A DNA stretch of 64,000 nt from JAFNAG01 sp963824985 (GTDB lineage Bacteria > Acidobacteriota > UBA6911): positions 20,513 through 84,512 of the forward strand of contig CAWGRQ010000015.1 of assembly GCA_963824985.1 (NCBI GenBank), in the 5' to 3' direction. Shown piece after piece: positions 1-9,703 of the stretch; positions within the stretch are counted from its first letter, which is position 1, and every line of letters starts with the position of its first letter. The position numbers were made by a program, and so were the translations under genes. The notes below the pieces were generated by a model that was given only the letters and a program-made list of their open reading frames with translations, did no database searches and was not told where the DNA came from.

Positions 1-402
1 CAGGATGCGCCGCAGTTCGGCGCGCCGTACCCAGGGCTCCTGCTCGAGTCGAACGCGAAGCTGTTCCAGATCGATCTCCAACAGGTTCGAAGGCTGGGCC
101 TGACGGACAATGGCCTCCAGGTCCTGCGGGTTCAGGTGCCGGCATCCCTGAAAGACAATGTTGCGCAGAGAGAACAAATCGGACAGGAACGCATATCGAT
201 AGACGGATATGCCCCCGACGATCACCAGGGCGACGATGCCCAGCATGGCCAGCCCTTTCAGTGCGGCCAGCAAACGAATGGCCATACGCCGGCTCCGCTG
301 GAATTTCTGGACCGTCTTCTTATGCGCCGTGGACCGGTCGGGTGGAACCGGGACCGCAGGGCTGTCCGCGCCACTCTTGTTCTTTCCGGTTTTGATCTCC
401 AT
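1..402 (-). CDS. ftsQ: Cell division protein FtsQ (partial, C-terminal part beyond left edge)
   Basis: The reading frame is open from an ATG at 402 to the window edge (134 codons). A basic, Pro-rich cytoplasmic tail of about 45 residues leads into one hydrophobic segment (LAMLGIVALVIVGGI, about residues 50-65). A POTRA-like start follows (SLRNIVFQGCRHLNPQDLEA, then EQEPWVRRAELRRIL). That architecture, and its place directly after murC in a dcw cluster, identify FtsQ, the bitopic divisome protein that links FtsB/FtsL to the septal synthase. A second in-frame ATG lies at 417. I prefer 402 because GGAGGATGGAG lies just upstream as a ribosome binding site. The gene begins 22 bases after the murC stop, so it is co-transcribed. 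ddl and murB, often found between murC and ftsQ, are absent here. Confidence 0.85.
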   Translation of the reverse strand, partial: MEIKTGKNKSGADSPAVPVPPDRSTAHKKTVQKFQRSRRMAIRLLAALKGLAMLGIVALVIVGGISVYRYAFLSDLFSLRNIVFQGCRHLNPQDLEAIVRQAQPSNLLEIDLEQLRVRLEQEPWVRRAELRRIL

Positions 403-424
403 ACCTTCTATCTCCATCCTCCAG

Positions 425-1795
425 CTAGGCGGTGCGGTTGCCGAGCCACTCGTCCCCAATCTTCCACACGTCGCCGGCGCCGAAGGTGAGGAGCAGGTCC
501 CCGTCCCGCAGCGTCTCGCGCAGCACCCGGAGAGCCTCCGGAAAATCGGTCGCATAGGCAACGTCGCGATGACCGAATTTCTTGATCAACACCGCCAGGC
601 CGGCAGCGGAGACATTTTCGATCGGCTCTTCGCCGGCCGCGTAAATCGGCACCACAATCACGACATCCGCGTGGTAAAAAGCGCGCGCGAACTCATCCTG
701 GAGCGCCTGGGTGCGCGAATATCGATGCGGCTGGAACACGACGACGATGCGCCGGTCGCACGACTGGCGCGCGGCACTGAGCGTCGCGATGATCTCCGTC
801 GGGTGATGGCCGTAGTCATCCACAACCAGGACTCCCTGTTTCTCACCTTTGATGTGAAAACGGCGATCTGCGTTCTGAAATGCGCCTAGGGCCGCCACGA
901 TCTTGTCCATGGGGATATCCAGTTCCAGACCGATGGCCACGGCGGCGAGCGAATTCAATACGCTGTGCTGGCCGGGAACCTGGAGCGTGACTGCGCCGAG
1001 CGGGTTCCCCTGATATCGGATTTGAAAGGAACTGCCAAAGTCATGGAACTCGATGCGTGAAGCCACCAGGTCGGCCTGGCTGCTGGTGCCGTAAGTGATG
1101 ATGCGGCGCTCGATGCGCGGCAGGATCGCCTGCACATTCGCATCGTCGAGACACAGGACCGCGGCGCCGTAAAACGGGACCTTGTTGACGAACGCGGCAA
1201 ACGCGGCCTGGATTTCAGACAGGCCCGGATAGTGGTCGAGGTGCTCCCGGTCGATGTTCGTGACCACCGCCAGGGTCGGGCTGAGCTTCAGGAAAGAGCC
1301 ATCGCTCTCGTCGGCTTCCGCGACCAGAAATTCGCCCTTCCCCAGCTTGGCGTTGCTGCCGAAGGCGTTCAACCGGCCGCCGATGACGGCCGTGGGATCA
1401 TATCCTCCGTGCACGAGCACGGTTGCCACCATGGATGTGGTTGTCGTTTTTCCGTGCGATCCGGCGATGGCGACGCTGTATTTCAGGCGCATGAGTTCGG
1501 CGAGCATCTCCGCTCGCGGAATTACGGGGATCTGGAGCTTCTTGGCTTCCAGAACCTCGACATTGTCGGGGCGCACCGCCGAAGAAACGACCACGACATT
1601 GGCGTCGTGCACGTTTTCCGCGGCGTGGCGCGCGAAAATCCTGCCTCCCAGGGTGGTCAGCCGCTCGGTGATGGGACCGGGTTTGAGATCCGATCCAGAG
1701 ACCCGATAGCCGAGATTGAGCAGAAGCTCTGCGATTCCGCTCATGCCGATGCCGCCGATTCCCACGAAGTGGATGTGTTGGATTTTCTTAAACAT
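425..1795 (-). CDS. murC: UDP-N-acetylmuramate-L-alanine ligase MurC
   Basis: MurC adds L-alanine to UDP-MurNAc in the cytoplasm, the first amino-acid step of peptidoglycan precursor synthesis. The 456-residue protein has the family's normal length. Visible motifs in order are the N-terminal nucleotide-sugar loop VGIGGIGMSG (11-20), the ATP P-loop AGSHGKTTTT (111-120), EADESDGSF (160-168), NIDREHLDHY (180-189), DDYGHHPTEI (326-335) and FQPHRYSRT in the C-terminal domain. The ATG at 1795 is preceded by AAGGAGCAGG, a good ribosome binding site. It lies between murG and ftsQ, all on the minus strand. No key residue appears to be missing. Confidence 0.97.
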   Translation of the reverse strand: MFKKIQHIHFVGIGGIGMSGIAELLLNLGYRVSGSDLKPGPITERLTTLGGRIFARHAAENVHDANVVVVSSAVRPDNVEVLEAKKLQIPVIPRAEMLAELMRLKYSVAIAGSHGKTTTTSMVATVLVHGGYDPTAVIGGRLNAFGSNAKLGKGEFLVAEADESDGSFLKLSPTLAVVTNIDREHLDHYPGLSEIQAAFAAFVNKVPFYGAAVLCLDDANVQAILPRIERRIITYGTSSQADLVASRIEFHDFGSSFQIRYQGNPLGAVTLQVPGQHSVLNSLAAVAIGLELDIPMDKIVAALGAFQNADRRFHIKGEKQGVLVVDDYGHHPTEIIATLSAARQSCDRRIVVVFQPHRYSRTQALQDEFARAFYHADVVIVVPIYAAGEEPIENVSAAGLAVLIKKFGHRDVAYATDFPEALRVLRETLRDGDLLLTFGAGDVWKIGDEWLGNRTA

Positions 1796-1834
1796 CCTGC
1801 TCCTTGTCTCCGCGTTCTGCCCGCTGCCTTCCGC

Positions 1835-2953
1835 TTACTGCCGCGCGCCGGCCGCCAACTCTTCGACCAGGTCCGCAATCCGGCTCGTTGCCCCCGGCCG
1901 GGCCAGCCGGCGGGCGGCTTCGGCCATGCCCTCCATTTCCTCGGGGTGTTCCAGGAAGTGCCGCAATTCTCCTGCCAGCCGGCCCGGTGGCCAGGCAGAT
2001 TCCGGAATCATCCGGGCGGCTCCATGCCGTTCGAGGGCGAGAGCATTCCGGGTCTGGTGGTCATCAGCTGCGCCGGGGAAGGGGACCAGAATGGCCGCCT
2101 TGCCGGCCGCGGTCAATTCCGCCACGGTGCTGGCTCCCGCGCGGGCCAGAATCAGGTCGGCATTGGCGAACTGTTCATATATGCGCGGGAAAAACGCCTG
2201 CACCTCCCCGGCTATGCCGCTCTCCTGATAGGCCCGGCGCACCGCTTCAAGCTCTTTCTCGCCCGTCTGGTGCGTGATGCGCACCCGGGGTCCAAACTCC
2301 TTCAGGTCGCGCAGGGCGGCACAGACGATGGCGTTCAAGGGGCGGCTCCCCTGGCTGCCCCCGTAGACCAGCAGGCTGAGTTCTCCCGGATATCGCACCC
2401 GGCGGGGGAGGCGAAGGAACTCCTCGCGCACCGGAATCCCGGTGACTTCGGATTTCTTGCCGAAAAACCGTCCTGCGTCAGGCAGCGCCAGTGCGGCCCG
2501 ATCGACGACCGGAGCCAGCCATCGGTTGGCGAGTCCCGGGTATGCGTTCGGCTCCATGATCAGGGTGGGCCGGCCCAGCCACCAGGCCGCCAGAACCACC
2601 GGTCCTGACGAATAGCCGCCTACCCCCATCACCAGGTCGGGCCGGTAGCCGCGGATCAGCCTCCGCGCCTGCAGCAGGCTGCGGGGAACCATGCACAGAT
2701 TGCGTACGGTCTCTACCATTCCCATCCTGTTCAGTCCGGCCGAGACGATGAACTCGACCCGATACCCTTCCTGCGGCACGATCCGCGCTTCCAGCCCGCG
2801 CCTCGTGCCGACAAACAGAACCTCACACTCCTGGTGTCGCCGCCTCAGTTCATTGGCCACGGCGATGCCGGGATACAGGTGGCCGCCCGTTCCGCCCCCG
2901 GCAATCATTACCTTCGCGGGCTGCCGTTTCATTGACGAAGCCGCCGTCTTCAC
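1835..2953 (-). CDS. murG: UDP-GlcNAc transferase MurG (lipid II synthesis)
   Basis: MurG transfers GlcNAc from UDP-GlcNAc to lipid I at the inner face of the cytoplasmic membrane and so makes lipid II. The 372-residue product has the glycine-rich acceptor loop AGGGTGGHLYPG (18-29), the central GGSQGSRPLN motif and a C-terminal donor-site segment PFPGAADDHQTRNA. All are hallmarks of family GT28. The frame opens with GTG at 2953, with GGGAGA some distance upstream. An in-frame ATG at 2932 (MKRQPAKVMIAGG) is the alternative start and gives a more typical N-terminus. A 129-base gap with a GC-rich palindrome (GGGCCGGGGCCCGGCCC) separates it from the upstream ftsW. Confidence 0.96.
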   Translation of the reverse strand: MKTAASSMKRQPAKVMIAGGGTGGHLYPGIAVANELRRRHQECEVLFVGTRRGLEARIVPQEGYRVEFIVSAGLNRMGMVETVRNLCMVPRSLLQARRLIRGYRPDLVMGVGGYSSGPVVLAAWWLGRPTLIMEPNAYPGLANRWLAPVVDRAALALPDAGRFFGKKSEVTGIPVREEFLRLPRRVRYPGELSLLVYGGSQGSRPLNAIVCAALRDLKEFGPRVRITHQTGEKELEAVRRAYQESGIAGEVQAFFPRIYEQFANADLILARAGASTVAELTAAGKAAILVPFPGAADDHQTRNALALERHGAARMIPESAWPPGRLAGELRHFLEHPEEMEGMAEAARRLARPGATSRIADLVEELAAGARQ

Positions 2954-3082
2954 GCAGGTCCGATTTCTCCCAAACCAAGTGGGCCGGGCCCCGGCCCGCC
3001 CGTACCCATGTACGACTCATTGCTTACCCGGGTGTTTGATCCCGGCCCGTAACGTCTCCGTGCCGGCTTTTCCTCTTCCGCC

Positions 3083-4183
3083 TCATGCTTTTTCCGCGTA
3101 GTTGGAAATGTTCAACAACACCCCGGTCGCCATCAGGTTCATCAGCAGCGATGATCCTCCCTGGCTGATGAAGGGGAGGGCGATTCCCTTGGTGGGCAAG
3201 AGTGCCATAACCATGGAAATGTTGATGAACGCCTGCATCGCCACCATGAGTGTGATTCCGAGAGCCAGGTAATAACCGAATGTATCCGGGGCCTTGAAGG
3301 CGATCTTGGCCCCACGGTAGAAATAAATCACGAATGCCAGGCAGAGCAGACTGGTGCCGATCAGGCCCAGCTCCTCGCCGATAATGGCAAAAATGAAGTC
3401 ACTGTGAGCCTCGGGGAGAAAAAGGTGCTTCTGCTTGCTCGCCCCGAGCCCCAGGCCTGCAATGCCGCCACTTCCCAAAGCGGTCAGCGATTGCGTGATT
3501 TGATACGTCGTTTTGAGCGGATCGAAGGAACGATCCAGAAACGCCACCCATCGCTGGATGTTGTAATCGAACAGCAGCACGACCATGCAGAGGGCGGGCA
3601 GGCCGGTGGCGACGGCCAGGCCGATGTATTTCCAGCTCAAGCCGGCGGCGAACAGCAGGACGGCCGCGATCATGAGAATGCATATCGCCTGTCCCAGATC
3701 GGGTTCGAATGCGATCAGGACCGCGAATCCGACTATGACCGCCAGGCAGGGGAGCAGCCGGTCCCGGAAACGATTGATTTCGGCCTCGTACTTATGGAGA
3801 TATGCAGCCATGAAAATCAGCAGCACCAGCTTTGTCATTTCCGAAGGCTGAAACGAAATCGATCCGTAGCGCAGCCAGCGGTGCGCTCGGTTCACCGTGG
3901 GATGGGCGAACACCAGAAGCAGAAGCACACCGTTTGCCAGCAGCAGAATCAGGATCAGCTTCTTATTCTTCCAGAGGTGGTAATCGATGTTCATCAGGCC
4001 GATCATGGCCGCATATCCGACCGCGGCATAGATCAGCTGGCGCAGGAAAAAATACGAGGAATTGCCGTCGTGCCGGTCCGACGCCACTACCGAGGAGGCG
4101 CTGTAAACCATCACCAGCCCAAATACCATGAGCAGGCTGGCGGTCAGGAACAGGGTTCGGTCACTCGTGGGCTTATAGGCCAT
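3083..4183 (-). CDS. ftsW: Septal peptidoglycan glycosyltransferase FtsW (SEDS family)
   Basis: FtsW is a SEDS-family polytopic protein that polymerises lipid II at the septum with its partner FtsI. The 366-residue protein has about ten hydrophobic segments. It starts LFLTASLLMVFGLVMVYSAS, the classic SEDS first membrane span, and carries the conserved FEPDLGQA loop and the C-terminal LPFISQGGSSLL motif. Its position between murD and murG, in the same cluster as ftsI, favours FtsW over RodA. The start codon is ATG at 4183, 11 bases after the murD stop. Its ribosome binding site is weak, so translational coupling to murD is plausible. Confidence 0.95.
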   Translation of the reverse strand: MAYKPTSDRTLFLTASLLMVFGLVMVYSASSVVASDRHDGNSSYFFLRQLIYAAVGYAAMIGLMNIDYHLWKNKKLILILLLANGVLLLLVFAHPTVNRAHRWLRYGSISFQPSEMTKLVLLIFMAAYLHKYEAEINRFRDRLLPCLAVIVGFAVLIAFEPDLGQAICILMIAAVLLFAAGLSWKYIGLAVATGLPALCMVVLLFDYNIQRWVAFLDRSFDPLKTTYQITQSLTALGSGGIAGLGLGASKQKHLFLPEAHSDFIFAIIGEELGLIGTSLLCLAFVIYFYRGAKIAFKAPDTFGYYLALGITLMVAMQAFINISMVMALLPTKGIALPFISQGGSSLLMNLMATGVLLNISNYAEKA

Positions 4184-4194
4184 GGTCTATCCGT

Positions 4195-5583
4195 TCATCT
4201 CCGATCCAGCGCGCGGACGGCTTCCTTGAAGACGCGGCCGCGGTGTTCATAATTCTGAAACATATCAAAACTGGCGCAGGCCGGCGCCAGCAATACGACG
4301 TCCCCCGGCGATGCCCGCCGGCTGGCGAGTATCACCGCTTCCTGGAGGCTGGGGGCGCTCACCGTCGGCACCACGTCGGCAAGCGCGTCGTGGATCTTCC
4401 CGGCCGCCTCACCGATCACGATCAGCTGTTTGACGCGCTGTGCGGCCGGCAAGCGCAGGGGCATGAAGTCTCCGCCCTTATCCCGGCCGCCGGCGATCAT
4501 CAGGATATTGCCGGGGAAGGCCTCCAGGGACTTGATTGCCGCATCGACATTGGTGGCCTTGGAGTCGTTGAAGTACACCACACCTCCCACTTCGGCGACC
4601 CATTCCAGTCGGTGTTCCACCCCGGAAAACGTTCGAATCACCGCGGGCAGACTCTCGGGTTGAGCCCCGGCCAGCAAGGCGGCTTCGGAGGCGGCTAAAA
4701 CGTTCTCCAGGTTATGACTCCCCTTGAGCCGGATATCCTCGACGGCAAACAGCTCCGTGTCCCCATGTTCGTCCCGATGAACCAAACGGCCCGACCTGAC
4801 AAAGGCCCCCCGGCTTACATCCTGCCGGCGGCTGAACCACACGGGTATGGAGGCGACCCCTCCCACCAGCGCGGCCGTAGGTGGATCATCCCGATTGAGC
4901 AATGCGAAATCAGAGCCGGTCTGATTCATGAAAATACGACGTTTGGCCTCGACATAGCCGGCCAGATCGGCGTAGCGATCCATGTGGTCAGGGGTCAGAT
5001 TCAGGACTGCCCCCACATGGGGTCGAAGGCTGTGGATGGCCTCGAGCTGAAAGCTGGAGAGCTCCACGGCGTACCAGTCGGCCGGAGTCGATCCCGCAAC
5101 CAGGCTGATGAGAGGCAGGCCAATGTTACCGGCGGCAAAGGCCCGGAATCCGGCGCCGCGCAGCAACTCGGCAACCAGGGTCGTGGTCGTGGTCTTGCCG
5201 TTAGAGCCCGTGATTCCCAGGATGGATCCCTTCAGGTGGCGAAAGGCCAGCTCCACCTCGGCCAGGATCGGGATACCGGCGCGGCGGCTGACCGCGAACA
5301 ATGGAAGCGCCAGCGGCACTCCCGGACTGACCACCACCAGGTTGCAGTCCCGGAAGCTCTCTTCGCGGTGCCCGCCAAGCTCAAGGATCAGATCTCCGGA
5401 GCGCTTGGCAACGCGGCGCAGGGGCTCGATCGAGACCGGCAGCCCGGCTTCGCTCTGGATGTCGGTGAGTACCACTCGAGCGCCGCGTTCGAGCAGGAAT
5501 GCAGCCGCGGCGATGCCGCTGCGCGCGGCGCCGACAACCAGCGCGGTCTGCCCCCTGTAGGTGGTCTCGATCCCCCCGCACAT
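4195..5583 (-). CDS. murD: UDP-N-acetylmuramoyl-L-alanine-D-glutamate ligase MurD
   Basis: MurD adds D-glutamate to UDP-MurNAc-L-Ala in the cytoplasm. The 462-residue protein shows an N-terminal Rossmann-like motif (ALVVGAARSGIA, 14-25) and the ATP loop GITGSNGKTTTTT (123-135). LNLTPDHMDRY, the signature YFNDSKATN and the C-terminal LLAPACASFDMFQNYEHRG follow. The start ATG at 5583 has an excellent GAGGAGG 9 bases upstream. The gene sits 12 bases after mraY and 11 before ftsW, consistent with one long transcript. Confidence 0.97.
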   Translation of the reverse strand: MCGGIETTYRGQTALVVGAARSGIAAAAFLLERGARVVLTDIQSEAGLPVSIEPLRRVAKRSGDLILELGGHREESFRDCNLVVVSPGVPLALPLFAVSRRAGIPILAEVELAFRHLKGSILGITGSNGKTTTTTLVAELLRGAGFRAFAAGNIGLPLISLVAGSTPADWYAVELSSFQLEAIHSLRPHVGAVLNLTPDHMDRYADLAGYVEAKRRIFMNQTGSDFALLNRDDPPTAALVGGVASIPVWFSRRQDVSRGAFVRSGRLVHRDEHGDTELFAVEDIRLKGSHNLENVLAASEAALLAGAQPESLPAVIRTFSGVEHRLEWVAEVGGVVYFNDSKATNVDAAIKSLEAFPGNILMIAGGRDKGGDFMPLRLPAAQRVKQLIVIGEAAGKIHDALADVVPTVSAPSLQEAVILASRRASPGDVVLLAPACASFDMFQNYEHRGRVFKEAVRALDRR

Positions 5584-5595
5584 GCCGGGGCCTCC

Positions 5596-6711
5596 TCAGC
5601 GCAATTTCAGCGTCGAAAGGCTGAACAGCGCAAAAACAATGGCGACGATCCAGAACCGGATCACAACCTGGGTTTCATTCCAGCCAGTCAGCTCAAAATG
5701 ATGGTGAATCGGCGCCATGCGGAAGATGCGCTTTCCGGTCATTTTGAACGAAGCCACCTGCAAAATCACCGACAGGGCCTCGAATACGAAGACCCCGCCG
5801 ATCAGGGGGAGCAGAAGTTCCTGTTTGATGAGCACGGCCACCGTGCCGATCGCTCCGCCCAAAGATAAGGATCCGACGTCTCCCATGAAGATCTGGGCAG
5901 GGTGGGCGTTGTACCAGAGGAAGCCCAGGGTAGCGCCGACCATGGCCCCGCAAAAAATCGTAAGCTCGGCCGCGTAAGGATTCTTGATCAGATCAAGATA
6001 TTCGGAAAAGCGCGCATGCCCGCTGACGTAGCACAGCACGGTCAGCGCCGTGGCAGCGACGATCACGCAGCCAGCGGCCAGCCCGTCGAGACCGTCGGTC
6101 AGGTTTACGGCATTCGAAGATCCGACGATGATCAGGATCACGAAGATGGCCAGCGGGAAGGTGATGGGAAGCCAGGGCACCTGCCACAGGCTCATTTCCG
6201 GGGTGAAATTCTTCAAGAAGGGGACGCTCAGTTTTGAGGAGTACAAACCCCATCCGGCCAGGTAGTGCAGCGCAATACAGACACCGAGTCCGATCAACGA
6301 TTGATACATGATCTTCTTGCGGCCGGTAAGTCCGAGGGACCGCCTGCGTGCGATTTTGCTGTAGTCGTCGGCAAATCCGACCAGCCCGAACAGCAGTGTG
6401 GCGACAGTGGCGATCCAGATGTACAGGTTGGTCAGGTTCGCCCACAGGAGAGTCGGCAGCAGGGTCCCGACCAGAATCAGGATTCCTCCCATGGTCGGGG
6501 TGCCCGCCTTGGCCTGGTGCGAGGATGGGCCATCGGCGCGGATCTGCTGGCCGACCTGGAATTTCGTCAGGCGCCGGATCAGCCACGGTCCGAGCAGCAG
6601 GCAGATCAGCAGCGCTGTCAGGCTGGCGGCGGCCGTCCGGAACGTGACGTACTGAAACACGCGGAAGGGGGGAATATATTGATGGATGGAGTAGAGAAGA
6701 TGAAAGAGCAT
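5596..6711 (-). CDS. mraY: Phospho-MurNAc-pentapeptide transferase MraY
   Basis: MraY moves phospho-MurNAc-pentapeptide onto undecaprenyl phosphate to form lipid I. The start ATG at 6711 gives a 371-residue protein. A longer open frame upstream only overlaps murF in another frame. The ATG overlaps the murF stop as TAATG, which supports translational coupling. Around ten membrane spans are visible. Catalytic or signature motifs are DGPSSHQAKAGTPTMGG (60-76), FADDYSK (113-119, the DD motif), NLTDGLDGL (203-211) and APIHHHFEL near the C-terminus. The length matches family members. Confidence 0.97.
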   Translation of the reverse strand: MLFHLLYSIHQYIPPFRVFQYVTFRTAAASLTALLICLLLGPWLIRRLTKFQVGQQIRADGPSSHQAKAGTPTMGGILILVGTLLPTLLWANLTNLYIWIATVATLLFGLVGFADDYSKIARRRSLGLTGRKKIMYQSLIGLGVCIALHYLAGWGLYSSKLSVPFLKNFTPEMSLWQVPWLPITFPLAIFVILIIVGSSNAVNLTDGLDGLAAGCVIVAATALTVLCYVSGHARFSEYLDLIKNPYAAELTIFCGAMVGATLGFLWYNAHPAQIFMGDVGSLSLGGAIGTVAVLIKQELLLPLIGGVFVFEALSVILQVASFKMTGKRIFRMAPIHHHFELTGWNETQVVIRFWIVAIVFALFSLSTLKLR

Positions 6712-8207
6712 TATCCCGCCATTTCCGAATATCCGGAGCGCAAAGCCTGGACCATTTTTTCCAGATGGACGCCCCGCGAACCCTTGATGAGCACGAGGTC
6801 TCCCGGCTGCACCTTTCGGTACAGGTAGTCGATGGCCGGGTCGATTTCGGTGAAAAAGAGCACCTGGTTGTTGGACATCCCGGCCGCCACGGCGCCGCGG
6901 GAGATGTCGCTGGCCGCTCCCTGCACACCCACGACGATATCGATGCCGCTCGCGGCGGCTCGCATGCCGCACTCATGGTGCAGCGCCGCCGCATCTTTGC
7001 CCAGTTCCAGCATTTCTCCCGCCACCAGGATGCGCCGGGAATAGCGGGGGATGGCGGCCAGGGTATCGATCATCTGCATCAGAGCTCGCGGATTCGAGTT
7101 GTACGAATCGTCGATGACGCTGAATCCCTCGCGGAAGTGCAGAACCTGACCCCGCATGTGGGCCTGACGCAGATGGCGGAGGCTTTCGACGATCTGTTCT
7201 ATCTCGATGGTGAAACGGCAGGCGAGCGCGACCGCCGGGAGGGCATTCATGACGTAATGGGCGCCGCAGAGCGGGAGCAGGGCACGTCGGGATACTCCTT
7301 CGCAGACCAGGCGGAAGCGGGTTTCCATCAACCCGGTGATCTCAATCTCCTCGGCTCGGATGTCCGCCGGCGCATTGATGCCGAACGAGAGTTTGTCCCC
7401 GGAGAAGCGGTCGGCAATGCCGCACACGAGCGGATCGCTGGCGTTGTAAATCAGCGTGCCGCCTGCAGCCAGCCCTTCGGCCAGCTCCCCCTTGGCGCGG
7501 GCGATGGCCTGCATGGAATCGAAAAAGGCGAGGTGGACCGGGGCCACATTCGTGATCACGCCGACATCGGGCGCAGCGATCCGGCACATCTCGGCGATCT
7601 CGCCGGCGGCGCTCATTCCCATTTCGAAAATCCCGATGTGGTCCTCGGGGCTGAGGCCGAAGATCGCGAGCGGCAGTCCAAATAGATTGTTGTAGTTTCC
7701 GGGCGAGCGGTACACGCTGAATTCGGTCTGCAGCACCTGGGCCATGAACTCCCTGGTGGTGGTCTTTCCCATGCTGCCGGTGATTCCGACCAGGCTGCCG
7801 CGCCACTGGCGGCGCACCTCGGCGGCCAGGTCCTTCAGCGCTTCATGGGTATTATCCACCTGCACCAGGATCTTGCCTGGGGGAAAGTCGGCGGGGAGCG
7901 GGAAGTGCCGGTCGACGACGGCGCCGGCAGCTCCTTTTCGGATGGCCGCGTCGATGTGATCGTGACCGTCATGGTGCGGGCCGCGAATGGCAAAGAAGAG
8001 GTCGGAAGGGCGCAGGCTGCGGGTGTCGATGGAAACACCCCCCAACGGAGTATGTCGCGCTCCCGACACCAGGACCCCCCCGGTGGCGGATTCCACTTGA
8101 GCCGCAGTCATGTGAGCCATGATCACATCCATAAGCATGGAAGTTGAAGGTCGGATGCCGCCGTATTTCAAATCATACATGGTCGGGTTATTGATGTAGC
8201 TCGCCAC
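6711..8207 (-). CDS. murF: UDP-MurNAc-tripeptide D-alanyl-D-alanine ligase MurF
   Basis: MurF attaches D-Ala-D-Ala to the UDP-MurNAc-tripeptide and completes the cytoplasmic pentapeptide precursor. Motifs seen are GVSIDTRSL (57-65), the P-loop GITGSMGKTTTRE (141-153), NVAPVHLAFF and the C-terminal DDSYNSNPRAL. The frame opens with GTG at 8207 behind an excellent AAGGAG spaced 9 bases. That start adds about 30 unusual residues ahead of the canonical MTAAQVESATGG. Internal ATGs at 8120 and 8111 would give the usual length but lack good ribosome binding sites. It overlaps the end of murE by 20 bases. Confidence 0.95.
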   Translation of the reverse strand: MASYINNPTMYDLKYGGIRPSTSMLMDVIMAHMTAAQVESATGGVLVSGARHTPLGGVSIDTRSLRPSDLFFAIRGPHHDGHDHIDAAIRKGAAGAVVDRHFPLPADFPPGKILVQVDNTHEALKDLAAEVRRQWRGSLVGITGSMGKTTTREFMAQVLQTEFSVYRSPGNYNNLFGLPLAIFGLSPEDHIGIFEMGMSAAGEIAEMCRIAAPDVGVITNVAPVHLAFFDSMQAIARAKGELAEGLAAGGTLIYNASDPLVCGIADRFSGDKLSFGINAPADIRAEEIEITGLMETRFRLVCEGVSRRALLPLCGAHYVMNALPAVALACRFTIEIEQIVESLRHLRQAHMRGQVLHFREGFSVIDDSYNSNPRALMQMIDTLAAIPRYSRRILVAGEMLELGKDAAALHHECGMRAAASGIDIVVGVQGAASDISRGAVAAGMSNNQVLFFTEIDPAIDYLYRKVQPGDLVLIKGSRGVHLEKMVQALRSGYSEMAG

Positions 8208-9702
8208 GGGTTCTGTCTCCTTGACCCTGCCTCAGTTGGTGGATGAGCTCTTGAACAACCGCACGATCTTCAAATGGGAGTACCTGGGTGCCGATGATCT
8301 GATAGTTCTCGTGCCCCTTCCCGGCCACCAGGACCACGTCGCCCGGGCGCGCCATCTCCAGCGCGCAGTGGAGCGCTGCGCGGCGGTCCGGCTGAAGCCG
8401 GTAGGAGGCGGAGCCCCGCTTCAGGCCGGGCTCGATCTCGCGCAGGATGGCCCCAGGGTCTTCGGTGCGCGGATTGTCCGAGGTGGCGATGACGAAATCG
8501 CTCAATCGGGCCGCGATCTCCCCCATTGCGGGTCTCTTGGTCCGGTCCCGGTCGCCGCCACACCCGAAAACGGTAATCCTGCGGCCCGGGCTAAGGGCTC
8601 TGACCGTTTCCAGGAGTTTTTCCAATGCGTCCGGCGTGTGGGCGAAGTCGACGATGACGGTGAAGTCCTGACCCGCGTCAACGAATTCCAGGCGGCCGGG
8701 CACTCCCGTCAGCGATTCGATCCCGGAGCGGATGTGTTCGGGATCGATGCCGAGTTCGAGGGCGGCGCCGGCGGCGGCCATGATGTTGTAAATGTTCGGT
8801 TGCCCGGCGAGTCGCGTCCGGATGGACAGCTCTCCGGCCGGGGTTGCCAGGCCGAGGTCTGTCCCGGTAATCCGCGTGCTGCTGCGCAGGACACGGATTT
8901 CGGCAGCCGTATCCCACCCATAGCGCCAGACTTGGCCGCCGGTCTCGGCCGCCAGCCGGCGCCCGCTGGCATCATCGATATTGATCACGGAAGCCCGGAT
9001 CCCATTGCCGCCGGCGGGGGAGAACAGGAGGCGCTTGGCCTGGTAGTACGATTCCATGTCGGCATGAAAGTCGAGATGTTCCGGCGTCAGGTTCGTGAAG
9101 ACGCCGATCGCGAAACGCATGCCGTAAACACGCTTGAGAGCCAATGCATGGGAGGAGACCTCCAGAATCCCGTGGGTACATCGGGCCCGGAGGGCCTGCC
9201 GCAGAAACGAGGCCAGTTCGACCGCCTCCGGTGTCGTATACGCGCTGGGGAATGGCTGGTCGCCGATCCGCATCCCCAGGGTCCCGACCAGGCATGCGCG
9301 CAATCCCGCCTGGCGGAAGATGGCATCCATGAGGAATGCGGTCGTCGTCTTGCCGTTGGTCCCGGTCACCGCCACCAGCTGCAGGTGCGCGGCCGGGTCG
9401 TCGAACAACAGCCGGGCTGCCTCGGAAAGGAACTGTCGGGCATCGGCGACCTGCAGGGTCGGGATTCCGGTTCCGGCCGCACCCTCCCGTTCGCCGGCAA
9501 TCGCGACGGCGCCACGATCGATGGCCTCCCGGATGAACCTGGCGCCATCTGTGTGCTGGCCCCGGAGCGCGACAAACAGATCTCCCGCCTGCACGCTGCG
9601 CGAGTCACAGGACAGGCCCGAAATCCGGACCTTCGGATTGCCGGAAATGTGGATGCCGCCATGGGCATCGAGCAATTCCTGGAGCAGCATGGTTTCCGGC
9701 AC
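8188..9702 (-). CDS. murE: UDP-MurNAc-tripeptide synthetase MurE (meso-DAP type)
   Basis: MurE adds the third stem-peptide residue. The P-loop AVTGTNGKTTTAF (111-123) and FTNLTPEHLDFH are clear. The C-terminal SDNPRTEDP matches the DNPR signature of enzymes that add meso-diaminopimelate, not lysine, as expected for a Gram-negative wall. I choose GTG at 9702 (504 residues). GGAGG lies 7 bases upstream, and the codon follows the ftsI stop by a single base. The longer upstream frame only overlaps ftsI. Many ligases of this family start at the later ATG at 9690, which remains possible. Confidence 0.96.
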   Translation of the reverse strand: MPETMLLQELLDAHGGIHISGNPKVRISGLSCDSRSVQAGDLFVALRGQHTDGARFIREAIDRGAVAIAGEREGAAGTGIPTLQVADARQFLSEAARLLFDDPAAHLQLVAVTGTNGKTTTAFLMDAIFRQAGLRACLVGTLGMRIGDQPFPSAYTTPEAVELASFLRQALRARCTHGILEVSSHALALKRVYGMRFAIGVFTNLTPEHLDFHADMESYYQAKRLLFSPAGGNGIRASVINIDDASGRRLAAETGGQVWRYGWDTAAEIRVLRSSTRITGTDLGLATPAGELSIRTRLAGQPNIYNIMAAAGAALELGIDPEHIRSGIESLTGVPGRLEFVDAGQDFTVIVDFAHTPDALEKLLETVRALSPGRRITVFGCGGDRDRTKRPAMGEIAARLSDFVIATSDNPRTEDPGAILREIEPGLKRGSASYRLQPDRRAALHCALEMARPGDVVLVAGKGHENYQIIGTQVLPFEDRAVVQELIHQLRQGQGDRTRGELHQ

Positions 9703-9703
9703 C

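Noticed and set aside
5596..6972. Longer mraY with an 87-residue Arg-rich N-terminal extension
   Set aside because: The extension is the shadow of murF in another frame; the ATG at 6711 in a TAATG overlap is the sensible start.
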